Below the pieces are notes generated by a model, which saw nothing but the letters and a program-made list of their open reading frames with translations, ran no database searches and had not been told where the DNA came from. A DNA stretch of 64,000 nt from Treponema sp. J25 (GTDB lineage: Bacteria; Spirochaetota; Spirochaetia; Treponematales; Breznakiellaceae): positions 62,001-126,000 of the forward strand of contig NZ_PTQW01000006.1 of assembly GCF_004343725.1 (NCBI RefSeq), in the 5' to 3' direction. Positions 27,301 through 35,288 of this stretch are shown here, one piece after another. A program made the position numbers and the translations under genes. Positions within the stretch are counted from its first letter, which is position 1. Every line of letters begins with the position of its first letter.

Positions 27301-29041
27301 CTGCGGGGGTCATCACGGGATTTAAAATCTTAAGCCGGTGACAGTGCTCCTCTGTCTCATCCAGAAGATTCTTCTGGGGACCCACAAAACTCGTCAGGGT
27401 CATGACCAGTTCTTCCCGGATCGAATCGATGGGAGGATTCGTGACCTGGGCAAAGACCTGTTTAAAGTAGTTGTACACCCGTTGGGGCTTTCCGGAAAAC
27501 ACCGCCAGGGGCGTATCGGTTCCCATGGAACTCGTGGGCTCCTGTCCCGTTTCGGCCATCACGAGGAGAAGATTTTCCCGATCCTCCCGGGTATACCCGA
27601 AGGCCCGTTCCATAAAAAGCACCCGACCTTCCTCGGTAGGATACACCAGGGGACCGGTAATACCCGTTTCGGGAAGTTTTTCCAGGGTAACCACCTGTTT
27701 CTTTACCCACTCGGCATAGGGCTTCTGGGTATACACCTGTTTCTTTATTTCCTCATCGGGGATAATCCGGCCCTGTTGGAGATCCACAATAAGGAGCTTC
27801 CCTGGCCGGAGCCGGCCCTTGTAGGCAATTTCCTCAGGGGAAAAGTCCTGGACCCCCGTCTCAGAGGCCATCACGAGGAGGCCCGATTTGGTCAGGGTAT
27901 ACCGGGAAGGCCGCAACCCGTTTCGGTCCAGGGTGCCACCCACGTAGTGCCCATCACAGAACACGATAGATGCGGGACCATCCCAGGGTTCCATCATACA
28001 AGCGTGGTATTCATAAAAGGCCTTTAATTCCTGAGGAATCGGGTTTTTATCGTTCCAGGATTCGGGGATCAGCATCATCAGGGCATGGGGCAAAGAACGC
28101 CCCGCCATCACCAGAAGTTCCAACGCATTATCCAGGCTCGCCGAATCGCTTCGATCCGGCTCTATCACCGGGAGGATATCTTTAAAATGGGGCCCCAGGG
28201 TGGGATGTTCAAACAGGGCCTCCCGGGCAGCCATCCAGTATCGGTTTCCCCGCACCGTATTGATTTCCCCGTTATGGGCCAGCATCCGGAAGGGCTGCGC
28301 CAGGGGCCAGGCGGGAAACGTATTAGTACTAAAGCGGGAATGAACCATGGCCACCGCGGATTTCACGCGGGGATCCGTCAGTTCCGTAAAATAGTGCCGG
28401 AGCTGACTGGACATTAACATCCCCTTATACACCATGGTTTTTGAAGAAAGGGAGGGAATATAAAAATCCTTTGCCAGGGCAAAGCGAGGATCTTCCCGGA
28501 TGATTTTTTCCAGTTTTTTTCTATATATGTACAGCCGCAATTCTAGATCGGCCCCTCCTGTCCCTGCAGAAGGAACCAGGACCAGTTGTTTAATAGTAGG
28601 TTCAGCCCTACGGGCGATTAAACCAAGCACCTCAGGGTTGGTGGGAACATCCCGCCAGCCATGAATCGTAAGCCCCAGTTCGGCCGCAAGCCGTTCCATC
28701 TCCTTAACAATAAGAGAAGAAAGTTTTTCATTCCCCTTTTCTTTGAAAGCATCAGGAAAGAAGACCAACCCCGTTCCGTACATTCCCCGGGGGGGGAGCT
28801 TTTTAAACACCTCTTCATAAAACTCATGGGGAATCTGCATAAGAATCCCTGCACCATCCCCCGTCTTATTATCCGCGCTTTCCGCTCCCCGATGTTCGAG
28901 CCGTTCCAGAACCTCAAGGCCCCGTTCGACAATATCGTGGGAAGCATTCCCATTCACCTGCGCCACAAAACCAATACCGCAGGCATCATGCTCATAGTCG
29001 TGCCGATACAACCCGTATGCGTTTCGTTGATGGTCGCCCAT
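24311..29041 (-). CDS. gltB: Glutamate synthase large subunit
   Basis: A 1576-residue enzyme. A 20-residue propeptide precedes Cys21 (HDACGIGF), the glutaminase nucleophile. The FMN-dependent synthase domain includes GSISKEAHETIAIAMN and the [3Fe-4S] cysteines C-x5-C-x4-C in CVMMRKCHENTCP. A beta-helix C-terminal domain follows (GANDYLGKGLSGG type). AAGGAG precedes the ATG. Its own promoter is seen upstream at 29073-29101, overlapped by an inverted repeat. Confidence 0.95.
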   Translation of the reverse strand: MGDHQRNAYGLYRHDYEHDACGIGFVAQVNGNASHDIVERGLEVLERLEHRGAESADNKTGDGAGILMQIPHEFYEEVFKKLPPRGMYGTGLVFFPDAFKEKGNEKLSSLIVKEMERLAAELGLTIHGWRDVPTNPEVLGLIARRAEPTIKQLVLVPSAGTGGADLELRLYIYRKKLEKIIREDPRFALAKDFYIPSLSSKTMVYKGMLMSSQLRHYFTELTDPRVKSAVAMVHSRFSTNTFPAWPLAQPFRMLAHNGEINTVRGNRYWMAAREALFEHPTLGPHFKDILPVIEPDRSDSASLDNALELLVMAGRSLPHALMMLIPESWNDKNPIPQELKAFYEYHACMMEPWDGPASIVFCDGHYVGGTLDRNGLRPSRYTLTKSGLLVMASETGVQDFSPEEIAYKGRLRPGKLLIVDLQQGRIIPDEEIKKQVYTQKPYAEWVKKQVVTLEKLPETGITGPLVYPTEEGRVLFMERAFGYTREDRENLLLVMAETGQEPTSSMGTDTPLAVFSGKPQRVYNYFKQVFAQVTNPPIDSIREELVMTLTSFVGPQKNLLDETEEHCHRLKILNPVMTPAELERIKAWQDPAFKWTTLDATFYVPRLRGEIGPGTGQGKAAGEAPSGSSAGVQEPSALKQALDRLVAEACGAVEKGFSLLVISDKAALNPDAGRCGIPALLAVGAIHHGLIKAGLRMKASLIVESAEPREVMHFALLFGYGADLIVPYGALASLAALCRGPDASRTGDYLHAEKNYLKGIHKAILKIMSKMGTSTLRSYRGAQIFEAIGLSQEVVDYCFRGTTNRIGGASFADLEAETLAWYKDARKACETMQGSEPDVSEKLLVGLGQYKWRKYGEKHAWNPETIYLLQWATRSGDYRKFKEFTSRVDALNQTPHVIRGLLDFAPPGSVPGAPRGPIPIEEVESVESIMKRFTTGAMSFGSISKEAHETIAIAMNSIHGRSNSGEGGEDPERFAVRPDGTWARSAIKQVASGRFGVTSEYLANADEIQIKISQGAKPGEGGQLPGHKVDAIIAKTRHSTPGVTLISPPPHHDIYSIEDLAQLIFDLKNANPRARISVKLVSESGVGTIAAGVAKAHADNILISGYDGGTGASPQSSIRHAGLPWEIGLAETHQTLVLNGLRGRVRLMTDGQLKSGRDIVIAGMLGAEEFGFGTATLIVMGCVMMRKCHENTCPMGVATQDPELRKRFTGKSEYLINFFRFLAMETREIMASLGFRTFDELVGRSDLLVQRRVDKPKVRGIDLSDILYKPEGPADIPGGQDRYCTHDQIHKIDTVLDKKLIEKCLVALDKKIPIALELPIHNTDRAVGTMLSYEVSKRFGSQGLPENFVTVDFRGSAGQSFGAFLAPGITFRLEGDANDYLGKGLSGGRIVVRPPVGSTFKTEENIIVGNTVLYGATSGELYAAGVAGERFCVRNSGAFAVVEGVGDHGAEYMTGGRLVVLGRVGRNFAAGMSGGIAYVLDRDGDFEFFLNKGMVELSRLDNEEDENFVKDMIRKHVYWTGSEYARSILDNWSSFRSLFIKVLPVEYKRALQQMKLAELDRKLFEIREQEDITVRA

Positions 29042-29072
29042 GGCGTCTCCTTATATACCAAAAATCAGCATA

Positions 29073-29101
29073 TTTATACAGTATTACGCAATTTTATGCA
29101 A
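29073..29101 (-). promoter_or_regulatory. gltB promoter
   Basis: TTGCAT (29096-29101) and TATAAA (29073-29078) separated by 17 bases on the minus strand, 30 bases upstream of the gltB start codon. Confidence 0.6.
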
Positions 29102-29113
29102 TACCACTGCATA
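29095..29113 (-). promoter_or_regulatory. Inverted repeat over the gltB -35 box
   Basis: TATGCA-ATACCAC-TGCATA is a perfect six-base inverted repeat with seven-base spacing, overlapping the -35. Candidate operator of a nitrogen- or glutamate-responsive regulator; the regulator is unknown. Confidence 0.4.
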
Positions 29114-29140
29114 TTTTTGCAAAAAAATAAATTTTTAGCC

Positions 29141-29179
29141 AAAAAAAAGCCGTTACCGTAAGGAGGAACCGGTAACGGC
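29141..29179 (-). terminator. Terminator of the hyd operon, upstream of gltB
   Basis: Minus strand: ten-base-pair stem (GCCGTTACCG with CGGTAACGGC, loop of 11) followed by eight T residues. It separates hydF transcription from gltB. Confidence 0.85.
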
Positions 29180-29283
29180 GCTGCGCAAAACTTTTGAAAG
29201 CCCATGATACTATTCTACGATAATAGTATACTTTATTTTCTTTTAGATTTCAATCAAATCTATTAGGAATGTATATTATTTTT

Positions 29284-29495
29284 TGGGGGAGCACTGCAGA
29301 TTCCCTCCTATCGGCTTAACCCGCATCGGGGCCCACCACCATCGCCGCGGCTCCCCCCACGCGCCTGCTTCCTTCGCCGCTTGTCTTCGCTCCCAGCCCG
29401 GTCTTTCAGCCCGGCCCACATCCCGAGCCTCCACGGCTCAGGCGATCAGGCGCTCCCCCCACGCCGGGCTTCCCCGTACTCCGGTAAGCAGGCTA
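29284..29495 (-). repeat. GC-rich repeat-like element at the 3' end of hydF
   Basis: A sharply GC-rich block with repeated GCTCCCCCCACGC (about 29350 and 29452), the inverse GGGGGAGC at 29285, and palindromic stems (GCCCGGC with GCCGGGC; GAGCC-GTGGA-GGCTC). It resembles a dispersed non-autonomous repeat and supplies the last hydF codons and stop. No second copy is in the window, so the repeat status is inferred. Confidence 0.4.
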
Positions 29496-30717
29496 TTGCC
29501 CGGGGAATAAGACCGTTTGCCCAGGCAAGAAAGAGCCCGTAGTTAGTTACCGGCACTCCCCGTTCTCGAAGCTTTCTGATCCGCTCCTGCATGGTTCGGG
29601 CCGTAATCATACAGCCCCCACAGTGAATCACGAGGTCTTCAGGGCCCACATCATCGGGAATCTGACGGACCGTATAAAAGGGTGTTCGGGGGTTCACCAG
29701 GGCCGAAAAAAGCCGGGGGATCTTTACCGAAGCAATATCATCGGCCGTTCGATGATGGGAACAGGCTTCCATAACAAAGACCCGACCCCGCCGAGAAAAG
29801 TTTTTTAAGCAATCAAGACCTTCGAGGAAAAGAGAAAGTTCCCCCTTCTTCCGGGCAAAAAGTATAGAAAAACTCGTCAGGGCCTGATCTTCACCAATAT
29901 CTGCCGCTACTTTAGAAAAGACCTGACTATCGGTGATTACGAGACGAGGTGGCCTGGGTAAGGAATGATACGTATCGTAGAGTTCCCGTTCTTTTACCAC
30001 CGTCACCGTACAATCCCGGTCCAGGGCATCCCGAATTGTTTCCACCTGGGGCTGGATAAGACGCCCCTTTGGAGCCGCCAGATCGATAGGCACCACGAGC
30101 AGGAGGTGATCCCCTTCCTGGACCAGTCCTTCCAGAACTCCCGGTTCATGGCAAAGGCGCTCAGAAAGGGCACTCAAGGCCTTTCGTACCGCTGCGGCTC
30201 CTTCTTTCTTCTGGTTACTGATAAAAATAGGCCTATGTCCCCGCGCCTTAGCTATTTCAAGCCAACGGCCCTTTTCCTCATGGAGGGGCAGGTCACTATG
30301 GGTCACCACAACAAGGAAGGGCTTTCCCCCTTTCTCTAACTCCTCGTATAATTCCCCTTCCTCAGGGCGGGGAGGAAGATGGGCCGGGGTCACAAAAAGC
30401 GCCCCATGGGCCGTAGCAAGCCGTTGCCGGGTCCGGGCTACCCGCTGTTTACCCAGATCCCCTTCGTCATCGATCCCGGCGGTATCCACAAAGGCCACGG
30501 GGCCCAGCCCCGGCAACTCCATTTTACGGAGCACCGGATCGGTGGTTGTCCCGGGAACAGAAGACACCAGGGACACCTCCTTTTCAAATAGCTGATTGAT
30601 AAGGCTCGATTTCCCTGCATTGCGGATTCCCACCACGACGATATGGAGAGAAAGAGAGACCGGACTTTCAAAAGAAGGACTCTCCGCAATGTCAGAAGAT
30701 ATTTCAAATTGTACCAT
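29446..30717 (-). CDS. hydF: [FeFe]-hydrogenase maturation GTPase HydF
   Basis: Scaffold GTPase on which the H-cluster two-iron precursor is assembled before transfer to HydA. The GTPase part has Walker A GIRNAGKSS, PGTTTDP and DTAGIDDEGD; the C-terminal [4Fe-4S] site is C-x-H in ACSHH plus HCGGC. The ATG at 30715-30717 (AGGGAG upstream) is preferred to one ten codons earlier and overlaps the lyase gene by 14 bases. The last 10 or so residues (GEARRGGSA) derive from a GC-rich element and look like an added tail. Confidence 0.93.
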   Translation of the reverse strand: MVQFEISSDIAESPSFESPVSLSLHIVVVGIRNAGKSSLINQLFEKEVSLVSSVPGTTTDPVLRKMELPGLGPVAFVDTAGIDDEGDLGKQRVARTRQRLATAHGALFVTPAHLPPRPEEGELYEELEKGGKPFLVVVTHSDLPLHEEKGRWLEIAKARGHRPIFISNQKKEGAAAVRKALSALSERLCHEPGVLEGLVQEGDHLLLVVPIDLAAPKGRLIQPQVETIRDALDRDCTVTVVKERELYDTYHSLPRPPRLVITDSQVFSKVAADIGEDQALTSFSILFARKKGELSLFLEGLDCLKNFSRRGRVFVMEACSHHRTADDIASVKIPRLFSALVNPRTPFYTVRQIPDDVGPEDLVIHCGGCMITARTMQERIRKLRERGVPVTNYGLFLAWANGLIPRAIACLPEYGEARRGGSA

Positions 30718-32089
30718 AGGGTTCTCCCTCTTGTGCTGTCGTTTCAAGGCCTTCTACGTCTGTTTGGGAAAGGCCCACAAGCCGAAATAGTTCTTCAAGG
30801 GGAACACCCGCCTCGCTGGCTAAAGAGACCAATCGGGCGTGAAGCTCCGGGAAGTTCACCTCGGGGCGATGCGGTGGTTCCAGGACTTTCAATTTTTCAT
30901 AGGGGAAAAGGGGCCGCAGGGCGTTTAACAGAGCCGGTGACGAAAGGAGATTCGTCCGACAACGGTGTATGTCTACCTCAAGACGAGGTAATAACCCCAG
31001 AGAAAGGGCATCTAAGGCCTTCACCAGATCTTCCTGGAGCGATAAAAAGGCCGCCACCATAAACGGCACAAATGGGTTTAGCTGTAAATGCCCGGACGCC
31101 GCATACTCCACGATAGTAAAGGCCTGGTAGCGACAGCGAATTGCAAGGCCCATGGCAAATTCTAGTAGGACCGGGTTGTTCTTTTGGGGCATGGCGGTAG
31201 ATCCCCATTGCAGGTGGGGAAGCCTGAGCTCTCCGACCACAGTAGCAGAATAAAACATAAGATCCCGACAGAGTTTGATAAGGTTTGTCGCCACAAGGCC
31301 AAGCCCTTCTGCGACCTCGGCCATTTCATCCCGCTGAGCTATGGTATCGGTGAGGTTCTGGCTTCGTTGTATAGGAAGTCCCGTAATACGGCGTAACTCC
31401 CGTTCTGCCACAAACACATAGGCCGGCGAAGCTCCTGCGGCGGTTCCTACCGCAGTACCACCGAGGGGAACCGTTCGGGACCGTTCTTTAAGTTTATTAA
31501 GCCGCCAGCGATCCCGTTCTACTGTCCCCGCCCAGGCCGCAACCACCTGAGCAAGATCCATCGGCAGGGCATCTTGATATTCCGTACGACCCGTAATAGG
31601 GATACCCCGCCAGGTCCGTTCCCGTTCTACCAGGGCTTCTTGCAAACGGATTACCCCTTCTTCTACCGTTCGAATCACCCGTTGGATCACAATAATCGCC
31701 GCGGTACTCACCACATCATTGGTCGATTGGGAGCGGGCCCCATCATCCAGGGGATGAAACATATTCTCCTTGCCAAGTCGTCTCGAAATCTCCTGAGCAA
31801 GGACTTCACAGATATTCATATGGAGGCTCGTTCCGGCTCCCCCCTGGGCAAGATCCAACGGAAATAAATCGTTGAGGAGGCCCTCACGAATATCTTTCAG
31901 CACCGACAGGGCGATATGATATACCTCTTCTGACCAGGGATGCTCCGTTTCTTGCAAGGCCCGCAGGGTCGCTTCTTTCACCTCTGCCAGAGCCCGGAGA
32001 AAAGGATAAGGCGTAAAGCCCCATCCAAAGTTTCGGGCCGCCGCCAGGGTTTGCGGCATAGAGGAAAAGGTCTGTTCTCGATCATTCAT
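30704..32089 (-). CDS. Aspartase/fumarase-family lyase in the hyd operon
   Basis: A 461-residue member of the class II fumarase/aspartase superfamily, of normal length, with the signature GSTAMPQKNNP and the conserved GTAVGTAAG and DDGARSQSTND stretches. Such lyases release fumarate, and aspartase also ammonia. Genes of this type are repeatedly found with hydE/F/G in other bacteria. It overlaps hydE by eight bases and hydF by 14, so it is certainly in the operon. Whether it is an aspartate ammonia-lyase is inferred. Confidence 0.8.
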   Translation of the reverse strand: MNDREQTFSSMPQTLAAARNFGWGFTPYPFLRALAEVKEATLRALQETEHPWSEEVYHIALSVLKDIREGLLNDLFPLDLAQGGAGTSLHMNICEVLAQEISRRLGKENMFHPLDDGARSQSTNDVVSTAAIIVIQRVIRTVEEGVIRLQEALVERERTWRGIPITGRTEYQDALPMDLAQVVAAWAGTVERDRWRLNKLKERSRTVPLGGTAVGTAAGASPAYVFVAERELRRITGLPIQRSQNLTDTIAQRDEMAEVAEGLGLVATNLIKLCRDLMFYSATVVGELRLPHLQWGSTAMPQKNNPVLLEFAMGLAIRCRYQAFTIVEYAASGHLQLNPFVPFMVAAFLSLQEDLVKALDALSLGLLPRLEVDIHRCRTNLLSSPALLNALRPLFPYEKLKVLEPPHRPEVNFPELHARLVSLASEAGVPLEELFRLVGLSQTDVEGLETTAQEGEPYGTI

Positions 32090-33254
32090 CTCCTAACTTC
32101 TCCTTCTTCTTCCGTTGTTCCCCGAAGGAGGCTTCTCTCTGTTGTATCCCCCAGCGAAGGGCATCCCCCCGAGCCCAGGAAAGCTCAAGGCCCTGGCTCT
32201 GTACCCGACGGGAAAGGCACCCCAGGCAATGGAAGCCCGACTCATCGATACAGATTTTGCCGGGGTACAGGGCATAGTCTTTTTTATGTTCCACCGGTGT
32301 AATGTTGGGCATAAGGACATTCGCCCCTGCGGCAAGCACCATTTCCCTCCCCTCTGGATGGATAGAACCGGCGGCGGTGGTAGCCGGAATATGGCAAAGG
32401 GGCAGGGCAAGGCGAAGCAAGGCGGTGGCGCGAAGGGTCTGTTCGATGGTGCCGCCGGTCTCCGCCGCCAGGGGCGTCTCAGGATGGGGAATAAAGGGGC
32501 CTACCCCACCCATATCCATCTGGAGTTTTTGGGCCAGGAGCACATTGCGGAGCAGGGTTTCTTCGGTTTCACCGGGGAGGCCCACCATAAAACCTGACCC
32601 AAGCTGGAGACCGGCGGCACGGATATCCTCCAGGGCCCGAAGGCGGCGCCGCAGGGGAATACCATTACGCAGGCGCCGGTGCAATTCCGGGTCCGCCGTT
32701 TCAAAACGCAGGAGGTACCGGTCTGCCCCGGCGGCCCGGAGTTCTTCGTATTCCCGGCGGCTACGGATCCCAAAACTAAGAGTAAGGGCCGCCTCGGGCC
32801 CCGCGGCGGTCCGGGCTATTTCGGTTAAGCGTAGGAGTCCTTCCCCTTGCAAGGCCGGATCCTCCCCTCCCTGCAGGACAAAGGTCTTAAACCCGGCCCG
32901 CCGCCCCTCCCGAATCACCTGGGTAAGGGTTTCAAAAGAAAGCCGATACCGCCGTACCCTGCGATTATCATGCCGGATGCCACAGTACAGGCAGTTCATG
33001 GCGCAATAATTAGTTACCTCTATGAGTCCCCGGAGCAAAACCGCCTTCCCATGGATGCGGTTGGTAAGGTCCCGGGCAAGGCGACACAGTTCAGAGAGGG
33101 GAAGGCGGGCCGCTTCTCGAAGGGCCCTTGTATCCCAGGGGGAAGGCACATCAGGGGGAGGTAGTTGTCTCTCCTGCCCCGTTTCCTCCTCATCATTATG
33201 TGCAGTACCAGAGGAAAAACACCCCCGGGGATAGAAAAGTTTTTCGTCCTTCAT
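32082..33254 (-). CDS. hydE: [FeFe]-hydrogenase maturase HydE
   Basis: Radical SAM enzyme that processes the HydG-made iron synthon for the H-cluster. The radical SAM motif CAMNCLYC is followed by the C-terminal set C-x7-C-x2-C (CIDESGFHCLGC), which in HydE binds a second, dispensable cluster. About 40 polar residues precede the enzyme core. It starts in an ATGA overlap with hydG. Confidence 0.92.
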   Translation of the reverse strand: MKDEKLFYPRGCFSSGTAHNDEEETGQERQLPPPDVPSPWDTRALREAARLPLSELCRLARDLTNRIHGKAVLLRGLIEVTNYCAMNCLYCGIRHDNRRVRRYRLSFETLTQVIREGRRAGFKTFVLQGGEDPALQGEGLLRLTEIARTAAGPEAALTLSFGIRSRREYEELRAAGADRYLLRFETADPELHRRLRNGIPLRRRLRALEDIRAAGLQLGSGFMVGLPGETEETLLRNVLLAQKLQMDMGGVGPFIPHPETPLAAETGGTIEQTLRATALLRLALPLCHIPATTAAGSIHPEGREMVLAAGANVLMPNITPVEHKKDYALYPGKICIDESGFHCLGCLSRRVQSQGLELSWARGDALRWGIQQREASFGEQRKKKEKLGDE

Positions 33255-34690
33255 AGATACAAATCCCGGACTCCCGCCGCAGTCTTTGACAGGGCATCGC
33301 GGAGATACTGTTGTCCCTGTGGGGTTGCTTCTCCTTGCATTTCTTCGATCAGCGCAAGGCCCTTTTCCCGGGTATGGAAGGAAGCATAATCATACAGGTA
33401 TTCCGCGAAGGACACGAGCCCATTGGGTAAACAGAATTCTCGGATCAGGCCCGGTTTTGCGAGATCCATAAAATCGGCTCCTGTCCGCCCCCGACGGTAG
33501 CAGCCGGTGCAAAAACTCGGCACGTACCCATCATCGATCAGGTCGGAAATAACCTCTTCAAGAGTTCGGGTATCTCCCAGGGCAAACTGGGCTCCCGCAG
33601 CACCATGAGTACCGGCGGCACTTTTCCGTTGAGGGGTCTCTTCGTATCCTCCGGGGTCGGTACGGGAACCGGCGGATATCTGGCTTACCCCATAGGCAAG
33701 CAGTTCCCGCCGCAGTTCCGCCCGTTCCCGGGTAGAAAGGATGATCCCCACATACGGCAGGGCGATACGGAGGATGGCCACAATCTTTTTAAAGTCCTCA
33801 TCAGAGACCGGGTGGGGCACCACCTCTGCCCAGGGAGCCCCCGGCGCATGTTCAATCCGGGGAACGCTCACCGTATGGGGCCCCCAGCCAAAGGTTTTTT
33901 CTAAATGACGGGCATGTTCAATAAGGGCCACCAGTTCATACCGCCAATCCCCAAGACCAAACAGGGCGCCAAGGCCAATATCGTCGCAGCCCCCTTCCAT
34001 GGCCCGATCCATCACATAGAGCCGATAGCGATAGTCCGCCTTAGGCCCCGAGGGATGGGCCCGTTCATACAGTTCCGGGTCATAGGTTTCCTGAAAACAC
34101 ACATAGGTTCCAATCTGGGCTTTTTTCAGGGCCCGGAAACCTTCCACATCCAGCGGTGCCAGTTCTACATTAATGCGTCGTACCCGGGCGGGCTCAGAAC
34201 GATTTCCATCAGCGGGAAGACGATACCGCTGGGCATAGCAGGTTTCAATCGCCTGAAGCGTATACGAAAGGGATTGTCGGGGAGATTCTCCACAAATGAG
34301 AAGGAGCCGCTTATGTCCCTGGGAAAGAAGAATCTGGGTTTGCCGGGCAATCTCTTCCTGACTGAGCACCACCCGGGGCAGGCTCTTATTATCCCGCCTG
34401 AAACCGCAGTACACACAGTTATTCACACAGTAGTTCCCCGTATACAGGGGCGCAAAGAGAACCACCCGCTTACCGTAAATAGCCTCTTTTACTTCGCCGG
34501 CCACTTGGAAAATCTTCGCTTCCTGAACCGGGTCCTGCACCGCCGCAAGGGAACTGGCTTCTTTGGCCGACAACCCCAGGAGCGCTCGGCCTTTTTGAAG
34601 GATCCGCTCTAGTTCTGCCTCCGAGGGGGGCTCCACAAGGGAAAGTTCCCGGAGCTTTCCATAATCAAGAAAAGTTTGAGGATGGTTCAT
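33251..34690 (-). CDS. hydG: [FeFe]-hydrogenase maturase HydG
   Basis: Radical SAM tyrosine lyase that provides CO and cyanide to the H-cluster. It has CVNNCVYC (radical SAM) and the C-terminal auxiliary cluster ligands C-x2-C-x22-C (CTGCYRRG to REFC). A Gly/Ser/Ala-rich stretch around residues 370-400 is probably a variable loop. The ATG at 34688-34690 is chosen because GGAGGAG lies right before it; 479 residues fits the family. It overlaps the regulator gene by 26 bases. Confidence 0.93.
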   Translation of the reverse strand: MNHPQTFLDYGKLRELSLVEPPSEAELERILQKGRALLGLSAKEASSLAAVQDPVQEAKIFQVAGEVKEAIYGKRVVLFAPLYTGNYCVNNCVYCGFRRDNKSLPRVVLSQEEIARQTQILLSQGHKRLLLICGESPRQSLSYTLQAIETCYAQRYRLPADGNRSEPARVRRINVELAPLDVEGFRALKKAQIGTYVCFQETYDPELYERAHPSGPKADYRYRLYVMDRAMEGGCDDIGLGALFGLGDWRYELVALIEHARHLEKTFGWGPHTVSVPRIEHAPGAPWAEVVPHPVSDEDFKKIVAILRIALPYVGIILSTRERAELRRELLAYGVSQISAGSRTDPGGYEETPQRKSAAGTHGAAGAQFALGDTRTLEEVISDLIDDGYVPSFCTGCYRRGRTGADFMDLAKPGLIREFCLPNGLVSFAEYLYDYASFHTREKGLALIEEMQGEATPQGQQYLRDALSKTAAGVRDLYL

Positions 34691-34946
34691 GGGTCTCCTC
34701 CCGGTATCCGGTAACGATGGACTTAACCTGTACACCCTTAAGACGTCCTAAGGGACCGGTTAAGGCACTGATTTCGTCCATGGTTCCTTCCACCACCAGG
34801 GTAATCACCTGGATGCCCTTGTCCCGGAAGGGCATCCCCAGCCGACCCTGGATGATATGATTCTGGGAGGAGAGGATACGGTTTACTTCGGGCACCGATT
34901 CACGGCCCTGAATAAGAATGGCTACCACACCAATACGCTTTTCCAT
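34665..34946 (-). CDS. TM1266-type iron-only hydrogenase system regulator
   Basis: A 93-residue ACT-like/NikR-C-like protein (MEKRIGVVAILIQGRESVPEVNRILS and the DEISALTGPLGRLKGVQVKS stretch) of the family annotated as iron-only hydrogenase system regulator, usually encoded next to hydrogenase maturation genes. It is the first gene of the operon, with AGAGGAG before its ATG and a strong promoter upstream. The direct role (regulator or metabolite sensor) is not shown here. Confidence 0.85.
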   Translation of the reverse strand: MEKRIGVVAILIQGRESVPEVNRILSSQNHIIQGRLGMPFRDKGIQVITLVVEGTMDEISALTGPLGRLKGVQVKSIVTGYREETHEPSSNFS

Positions 34947-35045
34947 AGGAAACTCCTCTGGATCAGGATGGCTTGTCGCCCGGCACAGAAAACCAGGCAG
35001 AGATAACCTTGAGGTCGGGACAGTCCTCCCTCTCAGTTAGCACCT

Positions 35046-35074
35046 ATTTTATCGATTCTTTTTTATCGAGTCAA
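35046..35074 (-). promoter_or_regulatory. hyd operon promoter
   Basis: TTGACT (35069-35074) and TAAAAT (35046-35051), spacer 17 bases, on the minus strand. The spacer holds an inverted repeat TCGAT-N8-ATCGA. It sits about 100 bases upstream of the regulator gene. Confidence 0.65.
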
Positions 35075-35133
35075 GAAGGAGAGACAAAGGGGATAGTATG
35101 GATTACAGTACCAAAATTTAGGCGACAGCTTCA

Positions 35134-35163
35134 TTGACAAAGAGCACGAGGTATCACTATGAT
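35134..35163 (+). promoter_or_regulatory. Promoter upstream of the VOC gene
   Basis: Consensus TTGACA (35134-35139) and TATGAT (35158-35163), 18-base spacer. Confidence 0.5.
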
Positions 35164-35224
35164 GAAAACAGTTTACATAAAATCCGGAATGGATCATTTT
35201 TGCGATCGTTACGCCGCAAAAAGT

Positions 35225-35261
35225 GCGCCAACAACGGGTATACCTTAAGCAAGCGTTAGGT
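35225..35261 (+). other. attC-like sequence (possible integron relic)
   Basis: CCTTAAGCAAGCGTTAGGT (35243-35261) closely resembles the right half of integron attC sites, ending in the core GTTRRRY (GTTAGGT). Upstream GCGCCAAC (35225-35232) is a poor match to the inverse core RYYYAAC, so the site is incomplete. It abuts an AT-rich gene. Treat as a candidate only. Confidence 0.3.
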
Positions 35262-35288
35262 CGACATCTTCGTCGCCAGAGGATAAGC

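Larger units (their letters stand above)
29042..29445. other. Intergenic region between hydF and gltB
   Basis: From right to left along the minus strand: a GC-rich repeat-like element (about 29284-29495, overlapping the hydF end), an AT-rich stretch, the hydF-operon terminator (29141-29179), an inverted repeat (29095-29113) and the gltB promoter. No convincing gene lies here; the plus-strand open frame in the GC-rich element looks like a by-product of its composition. Confidence 0.7.
34947..35288. other. Intergenic region upstream of the hyd operon
   Basis: It contains the hyd promoter (35046-35074, minus), a good plus-strand promoter (35134-35163) for the VOC gene and, at 35225-35261, a sequence resembling one side of an integron attC site. 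The rest has no gene I can support. Confidence 0.6.

Noticed and set aside
29283-29510. Plus-strand 75-codon open frame in the GC-rich block
   Set aside because: Proline/arginine/serine-rich translation explained by base composition and overlapping the end of hydF.
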